From Mesorhizobium sp. L-2-11 (GTDB taxonomy: Bacteria > Pseudomonadota > Alphaproteobacteria > Rhizobiales > Rhizobiaceae), in assembly GCF_016756595.1 (NCBI RefSeq), contig NZ_AP023257.1:1302001-1366000 (forward strand): a stretch of 64,000 nt of DNA, given 5' to 3'. Of this stretch, positions 9,501 through 17,063 are shown in pieces (position 1 is the first letter of the stretch; each line of letters begins with the position of its first letter). The notes beneath the pieces are model-generated. The model made no database searches. It was given only the letters and a program-made list of their open reading frames with translations, and was not told the DNA's origin. The position numbers were made by a program, and so were the translations under genes.

Positions 9501-10309
9501 TCGACGACAACACCGGCAGCTCCGTTGTCACCCAGAACGGCGCCGACGAATGGATCAAGCTCGATCTCGGCGGCAATTTCGACATCACCTCGCTCAGCCT
9601 GACCAACCGCAATGCTGCGGGGCAGCGGCTCGACGGAGCGGTGGTGCAACTGCGCGACGCGCTGGGCAATGTCGTGCACACATTCGATCCGATCAGCGGC
9701 GCCACCAACGGCGAGGTGTTCAACCTTTCCCTCGACCAGGCGGTCACAGCAGCCTCCGTCTATATCGACGGCACCGCCGGCCAGTACCTGCAGGTCGCCG
9801 AGCTCGACGTTTTCGGTTTCGAGTCCGCAGTCCCGGGCCCGGCCAACGTGACGGATGCGTTCGGATCGCAGATGAGCGTGACGACCAGCTCGCTCTACGG
9901 CAGCGCCTATGGCGGGTCGAAGCTGCTCGACGACAACACCGGCAGCTCCGTTGTCACCCAGAACGGCGCCGACGAATGGATCAAGCTCGATCTCGGCGGC
10001 AATTTCGACATCACCTCGCTCAGCCTGACCAACCGCAATGCTGCGGGGCAGCGGCTCGACGGAGCGGTGGTGCAACTGCGCGACGCGCTGGGCAATGTCG
10101 TGCACACATTCGATCCGATCAGCGGCGCCACCAACGGCGAGGTGTTCAACCTTTCCCTCGACCAGGCGGTCACAGCAGCCTCCGTCTATATCGACGGCAC
10201 CGCCGGCCAGTACCTGCAGGTCGCCGAGCTCGACGTTTTCGGTTTCGAGTCCGACCCCTCCGAGCCGGACGCAACCGCAGCCCCGGACGACCTGGTGCTC
10301 ACCGCCTGA
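6527..10309 (+). CDS. RTX lipase/adhesin, C-terminal part with four lectin-like repeats
   Basis: Continuation (1260 residues from the first possible start, GTG at 6527) of the RTX protein begun at 4849; its frame is already coding from about 6440 (FDAHTTSDVHAVALVLTG). It has a class-3 lipase core with nucleophile motif GHSLGG (Ser53 here), a likely Asp in NDPAIIAP and a His in KPHSMDTY. Next come degenerate RTX segments, two cadherin-like modules (about residues 470-670, each with an FTIDAATG- or FDIDASTG-type signature) and four tandem 142-residue discoidin-like galactose-binding modules (about 684-1242). It ends in a short acidic-hydrophobic tail, usual for type I export. Expected role: secreted or surface-bound lipase/adhesin that binds carbohydrate. 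The exporter genes follow. Confidence 0.85.
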   Translation: MAFRGTDELPLEAQDWQHPADHYGQFKPLVDALKSYLADSENGVQQVLVTGHSLGGAMVQHLINEDLQGSGLADVQGFTFGSIGAEVAPANKQIANFGHVNDPAIIAPFLPGNTVGGHVAIKSPIAQYSFADVVLEQFDIIKPHSMDTYVLSTGQLVAEAYDEGGLFYDSLLAEELRGAGDVSFRYDIVLGREGADKLVASRLDEFVLAGNGSDVIDMKGRGASERVIDGGLDADKVVMEGSRSDYQIAADDADTFTVSYSGDKTAILDRVETLVFPRWLLDAEDPVEPNALAVAAASVELDGPVVHLDGTPTSVQTPGTGSAEFLVDPTFDYADAGDGDFDVLGSAQGDVIVYGTGDKTIRAGTGDDIVISKVVSGLSTGGLVDPAVGQTVAVLGAGDDLLFGGDGEETVSLSGQRADYAVAGLVDGTVVIRDGRDGSPDGTDSLLGVEFVQFADGTYTVEELLPSDPPVISSDGGGDTAAVSIAENTTAVTTVAASDPNAGDTLAYSKLGGADEDLFTIDAATGALAFISAPDFETPADADGNNDYEVQVQVADGNGGFDTQTLLVTVTNANDTAPAFTSGTTATFAENATSTVYDANAGDADNLGALTYMLSGTDAGLFDIDASTGVVTFQNAPDFENPLDQGANNVYDITVTASDGTLSTGQAAAITVTDVAETAPNLTDVFGSQMSVTTSSLYGSAYGGSKLLDDNTGSSVVTQNGADEWIKLDLGGNFDITSLSLTNRNAAGQRLDGAVVQLRDALGNVVHTFDPISGATNGEVFNLSLDQAVTAASVYIDGTAGQYLQVAELDVFGFESAVPGPANVTDVFGSQMSVTTSSLYGSAYGGSNLLDDNTGSSVVTQNGADEWIKLDLGGNFDITSLSLTNRNAAGQRLDGAVVQLRDALGNVVHTFDPISGATNGEVFNLSLDQAVTAASVYIDGTAGQYLQVAELDVFGFESAVPGPANVTDAFGSQMSVTTSSLYGSAYGGSKLLDDNTGSSVVTQNGADEWIKLDLGGNFDITSLSLTNRNAAGQRLDGAVVQLRDALGNVVHTFDPISGATNGEVFNLSLDQAVTAASVYIDGTAGQYLQVAELDVFGFESAVPGPANVTDAFGSQMSVTTSSLYGSAYGGSKLLDDNTGSSVVTQNGADEWIKLDLGGNFDITSLSLTNRNAAGQRLDGAVVQLRDALGNVVHTFDPISGATNGEVFNLSLDQAVTAASVYIDGTAGQYLQVAELDVFGFESDPSEPDATAAPDDLVLTA
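8576..10252 (+). repeat. Four tandem 426-bp coding repeats
   Basis: Direct tandem repeats of exactly 426 bp (142 codons) inside the RTX gene: units at 8576-9001, 9002-9427, 9428-9853 and 9854-10252, the last lacking only the linker. Units differ by only a handful of bases (for example DVFG in units 1-2 against DAFG in units 3-4, and SNLL in unit 2 against SKLL elsewhere). Each unit encodes one galactose-binding-like module (LDDNTGS, WIKLDLGG, SLTNRN, RLDGAVVQL, LQVAELDVFGFE) plus the linker SAVPGPANVT. Near identity at DNA level shows recent duplication or gene conversion. Confidence 0.97.
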
Positions 10310-10397
10310 CCATCCCGAAAGCGTCGGCAGGAAGCAGACCGGATGCAGAGAGTAATATGGGTGTTCGATACAGCTTTCGCTGCTCGGATCTGGGGCT

Positions 10398-12155
10398 ATG
10401 AGTAAAGGAACGAGCAAGGGAGCATCGCCGGACGGCGGCGTCGCCGGAGCCATCCGCGCCTGCAAGGCCGGCCTGGCCGGCGTCGCCGTCTTCAGCTTCT
10501 GCGAGAATCTCCTGATGCTCGCCGCGCCGCTTTACATGATGCAGGTCTACGACCGGGTGCTGGCAAGCCGCAGCCTCGATACGTTGCTCTATCTGAGCCT
10601 CGTGCTGGCATTCGCGCTGCTCGTTCTGTGCGTCCTCGACCTTGCCCGTAGCCGCCTGCTGGCGGCCATCTCCACCTGGCTCGAACACAAGCTGTCGCCG
10701 GGACTGTTCGAGCGGGCAGTGCAGAGCCGGTTGCGGGGCGCCAAATACGGGCCCGAGGCGATGAGCGACCTGGCGACGCTGCGCAGCTTCGTCTCCGGCC
10801 CGCGCATGACGACGATGTTCGACCTGCCCTGGACGGCCATCTTCATCACCGCCGCCTTCCTGCTGCATCCGCTGCTCGGCTATATCGGCCTCGGGGCGGT
10901 CGTCCTGCTGCTTTCGCTCGGCCTGCTCGGCGAGTTCCTCACGCGCAGCCTGATCCGGTCCGCCGCCGAAGGCAGCATGTCTTCCAGGCGTGCGCTCGAG
11001 GCCACCGCGCGCAATACGGAGGTGATCGAGGCCATGGGCATGATGTCGGCCGTCTCGCGGAAGTGGCTCGACGGCAACAACAAGACATTGCGGCTGCAGT
11101 CGAGGATACTGCGTCACACGACGCTTCTTGCCTCGACCACAAAATTCGTCCGCCTGCTGGTGCAGAGCCTCGGGCTGGGGGTGGCTGCCTGGCTGGTGAT
11201 CGAGCAGCAGGCGACGGGCGGGATGATGATCGCCGCCTCCATCCTGCTGGCGAGGGCCGTGGCGCCCATCGAGCAGAGCATCGGCGCCTGGAAGAGCATC
11301 GTCACGGCCCGCGCGGCGATCGCGCGGCTGAAGGCGTTTGACGCCGAGCCGGCCTACCGCATCGGCGCCATGCCGCTGCCGCTGCCGCGAGGCAATCTGT
11401 CGGTCGAAGGCCTGGTGTATTGCGCAAAACCGATGACCCCGCCCGTCCTCAAGGGCATGAGCTTCGCGCTCGATGCCGGCGAATCGCTCGCCGTGGTGGG
11501 GCCGTCCGGAGCCGGAAAGTCGACCCTGTCGCGCCTGCTGGTCGGCGCCGTCGCGCCCACGCAGGGCGTCGTGCGCCTCGACGATGCGGACATCTTCCAG
11601 TGGGACAGGGACCAGGTGAGCGGCTTCGTCGGCTATCTGCCCCAGGACGTCGAGCTATTTGCAGGTACGGTTGCGCAGAACATCTCCCGGCTGCGCGACA
11701 CGGACCCCGAGACAGTCGTCGCCGCCGCGAAGATGGCCAACGTCCACGAGATGATCCTGCGGCTGCCGCAGGGCTACGAGACCGAGATCGGCGAAGGCGG
11801 CCAGTATCTGTCGGGTGGCCAGCGCCAGCGCATCGCGCTCGCCAGAGCGCTGTTCGGCAATCCGCGGCTGGTGGTGCTCGATGAGCCGAACTCGAACCTC
11901 GACAGCGACGGCGACACCGCCCTGGCCAAAGGCATGGCCGCGCTCAAGCAGGCAGGGTGCACTGTGGTGGTGGTGACGCATCGGATCGCGCTGGCGCAGC
12001 ATGTCGACAAGATGCTGCTGATGCGGGAGGGCCAGGTGGAGGCCTTCGGGCCCCGGCAGCAGGTGATCGCCCGGCTGGTCGGGCAGCCGTCGCCGGCCAC
12101 GGTTCCACGCCCGCCGGCGGGCCAGGTGGTGGTTTCCCTGCAGCAGGGTATGTGA
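10398..12155 (+). CDS. Type I secretion ABC transporter (PrtD-like permease/ATPase)
   Basis: Inner-membrane ABC exporter of 585 residues, the PrtD/AprD length class. An N-terminal membrane domain (about residues 25-290, motif NLLMLAAPLYMMQVYDRVL) is followed by the ATPase: Walker A GPSGAGKST (368-376), signature LSGGQ (471-475), Walker B LVVLDEP (491-497). It begins 88 bases after the RTX gene and ends two bases before the membrane-fusion gene, so the three form one unit: substrate, pump, adaptor. No TolC-type outer-membrane channel gene is in the window, so one from elsewhere must complete the system. No peptidase domain is present, as expected for RTX substrates with uncleaved C-terminal signals. 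Confidence 0.95.
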   Translation: MSKGTSKGASPDGGVAGAIRACKAGLAGVAVFSFCENLLMLAAPLYMMQVYDRVLASRSLDTLLYLSLVLAFALLVLCVLDLARSRLLAAISTWLEHKLSPGLFERAVQSRLRGAKYGPEAMSDLATLRSFVSGPRMTTMFDLPWTAIFITAAFLLHPLLGYIGLGAVVLLLSLGLLGEFLTRSLIRSAAEGSMSSRRALEATARNTEVIEAMGMMSAVSRKWLDGNNKTLRLQSRILRHTTLLASTTKFVRLLVQSLGLGVAAWLVIEQQATGGMMIAASILLARAVAPIEQSIGAWKSIVTARAAIARLKAFDAEPAYRIGAMPLPLPRGNLSVEGLVYCAKPMTPPVLKGMSFALDAGESLAVVGPSGAGKSTLSRLLVGAVAPTQGVVRLDDADIFQWDRDQVSGFVGYLPQDVELFAGTVAQNISRLRDTDPETVVAAAKMANVHEMILRLPQGYETEIGEGGQYLSGGQRQRIALARALFGNPRLVVLDEPNSNLDSDGDTALAKGMAALKQAGCTVVVVTHRIALAQHVDKMLLMREGQVEAFGPRQQVIARLVGQPSPATVPRPPAGQVVVSLQQGM

Positions 12156-12157
12156 CG

Positions 12158-13474
12158 ATGGCAAGCGATTTTGCAGCACCCGCCCCTCAGCGGCCGAGGC
12201 TTTTCCGCCCGCTCATGCTCGGCTTCTCCGCGATATGCCTGTTTTTTGGCGGCTTCGGCGCCTGGGCGGCGTTGGCGCCGCTCTCCAGCGCCGCCAGCGC
12301 GCCGGGGCAGGTGCGGGCGCTCGCCTATCGAAAGACGATCCAGCATCTCGAGGGCGGCATCATCCGTGAGCTGCTGGTCGGCGAGGGTGACATCGTCGAG
12401 CAGGGCCAGGTGATGGTCCGGCTGGAGGACGTCCAGGCGCGATCGAGCTCGGAGCTGATCGAGCGGCAGTACTGGGCGCTGCAGGCCCAGGAGGCGCGTC
12501 TTCTTGCCGAGCGCGAGGGAGCAGCCCAGGTCGTCTACCCCATAAACCTCGCGGCTCGGAGGTCAGAGGCCCAGATCCGCGCCATGCTGGACGGCCAGGA
12601 CAGGATCTTCGAGGGTCGAAAAGCGAGCCTTGCCAATCAGGTCGGGATAATGGAGCAGCGGGCGGCGCAGCTCGAGTCCCAGATCGACGCCCATCGAGCG
12701 CAGCTGCTTGCTTCCGACGACCAGATTCGCCTGCTCGAGGAGGAAGTGGCCACGGTCCGTGACCTGACCGAGCGCGGCTACGAGAAACGGCCCCGGCTGA
12801 TGGGCCTGGAGCGGGAGCTCGCGCAGTTGAAGGGGGACCGGGGCGAACAGCTCGGGATGATCGCCCGGGCCAAGCAGCAGATTCTCGAGTCGCACCTGCA
12901 GATCGCCGATCTGCGGAACGCGCAATCCAAGGAGATCGAGGCCGAGCTGCGTGAGGTGCAGACCAGGATGAACGAGCTCGAGGACCGGCTGAGCGCCGCG
13001 AGCGATGTCCAGAACCGGACCGAGATTCTTGCGCCGCATGCCGGCCGGGTCGTCCAGCTTCGTCATGTCACCACCGGCGGCGTCATCCGGCCCGGTGACG
13101 CCATCCTGGATCTGGTCCCCACCAGCGAGGAATTCGTCGTCGAGGCCCGCATCTCGCCGCTCGACATTGACAGCGTGCGCTCGGGCCTCGATGCGGAAGT
13201 CAGGCTGCTGGGCCTCAACCAGCGGAGCCTTCCCATCCTGCTGGGCAAGGTGGCGTCGGTGTCCGCCGACGTCCTGACCGACCAGCGCAGCGGCGAAAGA
13301 TACTACCTGGCCGAAATCAGCTTTCCGGAAGAGCAGCTGCATCGCATGTCGGGCATAAACCTCTACCCGGGGATGCCGACCGACGTGCTGGTGGTGACCG
13401 GCCAGTCGACGCTGATGGGATATTTCCTCGAGCCGGTGCGCGACAGCTTTCGGAAGGCGTTTCGTGAGCACTGA
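12158..13474 (+). CDS. Type I secretion membrane-fusion protein (HlyD/PrtE-like)
   Basis: Periplasmic adaptor linking the ABC exporter to an outer-membrane channel; 438 residues. One N-terminal transmembrane helix (about residues 21-43, LGFSAICLFFGGFGAWAALA), a lipoyl-like half motif (HLEGGIIRELLVGEGDIVEQ), a long coiled coil (about 100-290) and the second half (ILAPHAGRVVQLRHVTTGGV) match the HlyD/PrtE family. The ATG at 12158 is chosen because it lies two bases after the exporter's stop and gives a normal N-terminus; upstream in-frame codons overlap the exporter. Family assignment is firm; its substrate is inferred from the adjacent RTX gene. Confidence 0.95.
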   Translation: MASDFAAPAPQRPRLFRPLMLGFSAICLFFGGFGAWAALAPLSSAASAPGQVRALAYRKTIQHLEGGIIRELLVGEGDIVEQGQVMVRLEDVQARSSSELIERQYWALQAQEARLLAEREGAAQVVYPINLAARRSEAQIRAMLDGQDRIFEGRKASLANQVGIMEQRAAQLESQIDAHRAQLLASDDQIRLLEEEVATVRDLTERGYEKRPRLMGLERELAQLKGDRGEQLGMIARAKQQILESHLQIADLRNAQSKEIEAELREVQTRMNELEDRLSAASDVQNRTEILAPHAGRVVQLRHVTTGGVIRPGDAILDLVPTSEEFVVEARISPLDIDSVRSGLDAEVRLLGLNQRSLPILLGKVASVSADVLTDQRSGERYYLAEISFPEEQLHRMSGINLYPGMPTDVLVVTGQSTLMGYFLEPVRDSFRKAFREH

Positions 13475-13572
13475 AGCGCATGCCGATCCCAGCATGCTCA
13501 CAGCGGGGCCTCGGGTGATCTTCAGCGGCATCACGTCGGGCTCATAGCGAAGCCACGTTCCCGAACCGGCTG

Positions 13573-13735
13573 GGCGCCCAGATACCGATCGAGGTAGATC
13601 GCGCATGCGCCCACCTGTTGGACGCGAAACCGGCCGGCGTGTGTGATTGGCGCTGCCTGCGCGGCGGGTTCGCCGACGCGAATCTCGAATAGCGAGTCGG
13701 GCCGCCCTCAGGGCCGCCCGCGATCGTGATGCAGC
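13573..13735 (+). repeat. Degenerate copy of the left border (ATPase-gene tail plus regulator upstream sequence)
   Basis: Positions 13573-13680 align closely (roughly nine bases in ten by eye) with 2101-2206, the last 25 codons of the broken sugar-ATPase gene and its downstream sequence; the encoded trace IEVDRACAHL is still readable. Directly after, 13680-13735 matches 3359-3402, upstream of the LuxR gene, with 23 identical bases at 13687-13709. Both matches are in the same orientation, but here the LuxR gene is absent between them. The rest of the 284-base gap after the exporter genes holds no gene that I can support. Confidence 0.75.
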
Positions 13736-13758
13736 TTGGCGGTGCTTGCCGCCCGGAA

Positions 13759-15369
13759 CTAGTGTTTTTTGGGCGATGTTGAAAAGCGATGCCTGAACCG
13801 GAACGGCGACCTCATCTGCTTTGGCGACCTTATCGCCGCAGCCCGCTGCGTTGCTGGCCCTCGCCACTGCTCCTCCGCCGCGGCGGTGAACTGCGGAGCC
13901 TGCATCTGCCCAATGCACCCAGTCTTCAGCTTGCGTCTGGGGTTCGCCAGGAAATCGGCGACAATTTCCGATCCGCAAGGGTCGGAATCGATCACATCGT
14001 GCCCAATCCCGCGAAGCACGACGACCTGCCCAAAAGGAAGGCTTTTGGCCGCACGATATGCCCAGTGAGTTGGTGTTGCCGGATCATACTCGCCCGACAA
14101 CAGCAGGGTCGGGATATCCAAGCGGCGAGGATGCTTTTGCGAAACCGTCGTTCCCTCAGGAAACCAAAGCGGGCAAACCCAGGTATAGTCGGCCTCTCCG
14201 ATCCACTTCGTCCAGTATTCGAGGCGCTTGTCAGGCAGCTCGGAAATGTTGGTCTCAGAGCAAGTGACCGAAAAATCCATGCCCTGGGCAATCTCGGTAT
14301 CGTCATGTTCAAAGATCATGTCCGCAAGCGGTCTGAAATCGTTTTCGTATGTTTTCTCGACTAGCTTTGGAATATCTTCGATAGCGTAACGATCATATAG
14401 CAACCCGAATATAAGCTCAAGAAAATCCGCGCCGGAGACATATCTGTACTGAGCGGGAGCGTTTTCCCTGTCATCGCTGCGCAAAAGCACCGGCTGTTTG
14501 TCCAACTGCTTTACGATCGCTCGCACCGCGTCTCCCAGTCCGCGCATGCAATTTTTTGATTTTTGGCAATCTCGTTCCAGCAGTCGCAAAGAACGATCCA
14601 GATTTCGCCCATCTTCCTTGAGGTAGTCGATATCAAGGGGAAGAACGGAATCCAGAATGCTCGCCGAGATGCCCTCTGGATGCTCGTTCATCACTTCCAA
14701 GGCAAGTCTTGTGCCGTAAGAGATGCCGTAGAGCACCCACTTCTTTATGCCAAGAGCCTTGCGAACGTCGTTGACGTCTGCTGCATTTTCGGCGGTGTTG
14801 TAGGCGAAGAGGTCAATGCCCTTTGCTATCAGCGCGCTTCGGCACGCGACCACCTCATCTCTCATGAGCTTGTCAAAGCTGATCTCAGCATCGACGCTTA
14901 GCGAAATGGAGTTCCAATGATCGGCCTTGAAGTATCGCGAACAGCTGAGCCTGGGAACTGACTTGCCTATCCCTCGTTGGTCGACCACGACCACTCGGCG
15001 CCCGATCATCCAATTTTGATCACTTATGAACTGCCACCATGCCTCGATGTCTTCCCTGTCGCCAATATCGGTGGGCTGGCCGGGCCCGCCGGTGAGAAAC
15101 ACAATGGGCTCATGCCGCTCGCGGTCGGGTTCGAAGACCACCACCGATAGAGTGATTTCAGTCCCAGAAGCTTTTTTGCGGTTTTCAGGGACATTGAGGG
15201 TCCCGCACGTCATGTCACGGTCGCGCGGAACTTCGAACCAGCAATTCGTTTTCTTGAACTCTTCCGCATGGATATCCCCGCTCCACACGCAAAAGAGAAA
15301 TACAGCTGACGCGAGCTTAAAGAGTACTCGATCCAGATTGATGAACATACGTCGGAAAGAAGTGTGCAT
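13759..15369 (-). CDS. Secreted alpha/beta hydrolase (tripeptidyl-aminopeptidase-like)
   Basis: Exported serine hydrolase of the prolyl-iminopeptidase / tripeptidyl aminopeptidase type, 536 residues from the chosen start. The ATG at 15369 has GGAGGG five bases upstream and gives a signal peptide (LASAVFLFCVWSGDIHA). Visible features are the oxyanion segment FLTGGPGQPT (residues 92-101), VVVDQRGIGKS, nucleophile GISYG (Ser217), the TAP C-terminal segment with acid GEYDPATP and His in GIGHD. The last 40 or so residues are an odd basic tail (RFRHRFSTSPKKH) and may be a read-through into new sequence. Base composition is lower in GC than the core genes, suggesting transfer. Peptide hydrolysis is a family-level inference. 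Confidence 0.85.
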   Translation of the reverse strand: MHTSFRRMFINLDRVLFKLASAVFLFCVWSGDIHAEEFKKTNCWFEVPRDRDMTCGTLNVPENRKKASGTEITLSVVVFEPDRERHEPIVFLTGGPGQPTDIGDREDIEAWWQFISDQNWMIGRRVVVVDQRGIGKSVPRLSCSRYFKADHWNSISLSVDAEISFDKLMRDEVVACRSALIAKGIDLFAYNTAENAADVNDVRKALGIKKWVLYGISYGTRLALEVMNEHPEGISASILDSVLPLDIDYLKEDGRNLDRSLRLLERDCQKSKNCMRGLGDAVRAIVKQLDKQPVLLRSDDRENAPAQYRYVSGADFLELIFGLLYDRYAIEDIPKLVEKTYENDFRPLADMIFEHDDTEIAQGMDFSVTCSETNISELPDKRLEYWTKWIGEADYTWVCPLWFPEGTTVSQKHPRRLDIPTLLLSGEYDPATPTHWAYRAAKSLPFGQVVVLRGIGHDVIDSDPCGSEIVADFLANPRRKLKTGCIGQMQAPQFTAAAEEQWRGPATQRAAAIRSPKQMRSPFRFRHRFSTSPKKH

Positions 15370-15498
15370 GTTGCCCTCCATCATGCAGCAGGCCCTGAGG
15401 CATTCTCTCGCCACCGCTGAGCTTGGACGCGGTTCGTAGCTGGCGTCGCCGCACCCGGCGGGATGAATGCGGTCAGTGTGGCAAATGCAATAGCGACT

Positions 15499-15720
15499 TT
15501 ATCGGTGCTCCTCTACGAATGCCTTGCAGGGGAGTGACAACTGCTCGATCTTGCTTTCGAGATCGCATTTGCCGATCGGCATCATTGGGCAGAGCCGTTT
15601 GTAGTCACGGTTGCATTGCTTGCCCTGGAAATTTTTGAAAGCTTTTGCCTCGGCGACCGGCGGGTTCAACAGTATTCCCGAGCAGGCTAACGCCAAGCCT
15701 AACCACAGATGCTTCCCCAT
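15499..15720 (-). CDS. Small secreted cysteine-containing protein
   Basis: Predicted 73-residue exported protein. It has a clear signal peptide (LWLGLALACSGILL then VAEA), and a mature part with four cysteines (CNRDYKRLCP, GKCDLESKI, LPCKAF), which could form two disulfides. The ATG at 15720 is preferred over one four codons earlier because GGGGAG sits just upstream. The spacing of cysteines recalls short periplasmic Cys-rich proteins of rhizobia, but I cannot name a family. It is transcribed toward the hydrolase gene at 13759-15369 on the same strand, 130 bases upstream of it. Function unknown. Confidence 0.55.
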   Translation of the reverse strand: MGKHLWLGLALACSGILLNPPVAEAKAFKNFQGKQCNRDYKRLCPMMPIGKCDLESKIEQLSLPCKAFVEEHR

Positions 15721-16237
15721 AACACTCCCCACCGGTTGGTTCGCAATACACGGCGCATAGGGGTATTCCCCACGCAGTAGAATGATCGTGGTTTTCGCTA
15801 CCCCACCAAATAGCTATCAATTGTCTCGACAATAGAGTGGTTTCCATTGGCCGCGCATGACCCATTTGGGTAGAGGATGATGGGCGACGATGGCATCGGA
15901 GCAGTTGTCACCGTTGGCCTACTCCCGAGCGTCCAGGAGCGCGCCGACTCACTCCGTTCGGGCCGCGGCAACAATCGAGGGGTATCGTGACGAGATCGCC
16001 GTCGCATTCGGATTGGCGCATGCTGACGAGATCGTCGGCAAGCACGCGGACTGCTTCGATGCCGTACCTGCCGCCGCCGAGCGGGAAGGCATAGATGTTG
16101 GGGACGCCTTCGCGATCCAGTAACGACTGTCCCCACCGGCGTATCAATTAGCACTACGACTCAGAGCCGGCTGCCAAAACATGCCGTACCAAACTGCCGC
16201 GAAAGGCACGGCGGTCCCTTACCAAGTGGTTGAAATC
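15721..16237. other. Region without a supported gene
   Basis: About 500 bases between the small secreted protein and the attachment-site copy. Short overlapping frames exist on both strands (for example 15908-16147 minus, containing VPNIYAFPLGGGRYGIEAV) but none has a convincing start, ribosome site or recognisable domain. It may contain decayed gene fragments bordering the integrated element. Confidence 0.5.
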
Positions 16238-16282
16238 TGGTGATCCCGACAGGAATCGAACCTGTGACCTACAGATTAGGAA
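16238..16282 (-). repeat. Attachment-site copy: 45-bp duplicate of tRNA-Arg 3' half
   Basis: These 45 bases are identical to 18016-18060, the 3' part of the intact tRNA-Arg gene from the encoded CCA back through the T arm, variable loop and into the anticodon loop. Outside the 45 bases the two sites diverge at once. This is the usual signature of a tyrosine-recombinase element that integrated into a tRNA gene: the intact tRNA at one junction and a partial copy at the other. Confidence 0.93.
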
Positions 16283-16344
16283 ACTTCCCACAATCCATGT
16301 AACGCAAGGCTTTGCGGATTCCATGTCGTATTTATGTCGCGCCC

Positions 16345-16680
16345 TCATGCCTTAGGACGCTGAATCAGAAGCCCGACCATTAGTGAGCCGACGCAGCCAA
16401 TAAACAGCGACATGTAGAGTGAGAATCCGCCTCCGCCCCAATAGATCAGCAGCCCAAAACCTGCAGCTATCACGGTTGGTACGATCAATCCGATCACTCG
16501 TTCACGGACCGAAATAGGCCCTCTGCGCTTGGCGAACCACTTATCCAAGTAATGCAGTCCTGCAGATGCCAGTTCGGCGGTATCATCCGCCCTTGGAAAT
16601 AGATGGCCATAGGTGTCCATGGTCAGCGTGATGGAACTGTGGCCTAAACGCTCCCGCACCATCTTCGCCGGCGACCTGTC
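16345..16680 (-). pseudogene. Integrase C-terminal fragment fused to two membrane segments
   Basis: The reading frame from about 16680 encodes the end of a tyrosine recombinase: SPAKMVRERLGHSSITLTMD with the terminal HxxY-type region (GHSS, then the presumed nucleophile Tyr in DTYGHLFP) and ELASAGLHYL. The catalytic Arg and first His boxes and the whole N-terminus are gone. The frame continues without a stop into two hydrophobic segments (VIGLIVPTVIAAGFGLLIYW; LYMSLFIGCVGSLMVGLLI) and ends at 16345. The membrane part may be a separate small gene now joined to the fragment. It lies 60 bases inside the distal attachment-site copy. Confidence 0.75.
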
Positions 16681-16697
16681 GCTCGGCCGCAAGATTT

Positions 16698-16919
16698 TCA
16701 ACCCGTGCGAACTGTATCCGCGCTGCCGGGATCGATCTTCGTCAACCGCGATTTCGCCTCGACCACGCGCCGTTGCGCGGCCCGTATCCTGCTGCACAGG
16801 GCGATATTGATGCCGACACCGCAGTGTTCATCCAGCATTTCATTCGCACGTTCAAGGGAGAGCTCCGCTCGGTTAAGCCGCTGTCGGGCTCTCGCCAGTT
16901 CCATATCCAAAAGTTCCAT
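16698..16919 (-). CDS. Small coiled-coil protein (paralogue 1)
   Basis: Possible 73-residue protein with high heptad character (ELARARQRLNRAELSLERAN; IRAAQRRVVEAKSRLTKID). It is related to the product of 17442-17669: both share an ARQR...RAEL/RTEL...EML block and end RIRAA...RL.KID. Such duplication within a tiny element supports real coding. The start is uncertain (ATG at 16919, weak ribosome site). Its frame overlaps the 5' side of the integrase fragment. No function can be assigned. Confidence 0.45.
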   Translation of the reverse strand: MELLDMELARARQRLNRAELSLERANEMLDEHCGVGINIALCSRIRAAQRRVVEAKSRLTKIDPGSADTVRTG

Positions 16920-17063
16920 TGTCCCAGATCCATTGCAGTCCCTTCCATTGGTAAACCGCTTGTCGTCGCCGTTGGTTCCGGCTGTTCGTGAGCGTGCAGC
17001 GTCGGAAGGGCGGGAAGAATGATCGCCATCCCTGCCAAAAGAGAGATCGTCCGGTGATGCTGC

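Noticed and set aside
8576..10252. Possible assembly duplication rather than biology
   Set aside because: Units carry distinct fixed differences (DVFG/DAFG, SNLL/SKLL) and keep the frame, so they are real separate copies, although copy number remains to be confirmed.
9124..10401. A 425-residue plus-strand frame in the repeat region
   Set aside because: Arg/Gln-rich out-of-frame translation of the same repeats; no start signal and no family features.
7766..10465. An 899-residue minus-strand frame over the RTX repeats
   Set aside because: It repeats with the same 426-bp period as the plus-strand gene and has no ribosome site or known domain; it is the antisense shadow of the tandem modules.
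15908..16147. A 79-residue minus-strand frame (VPNIYAFPLGGG...) considered as a gene remnant
   Set aside because: No start signal, family match or supporting neighbour; left as unassigned.
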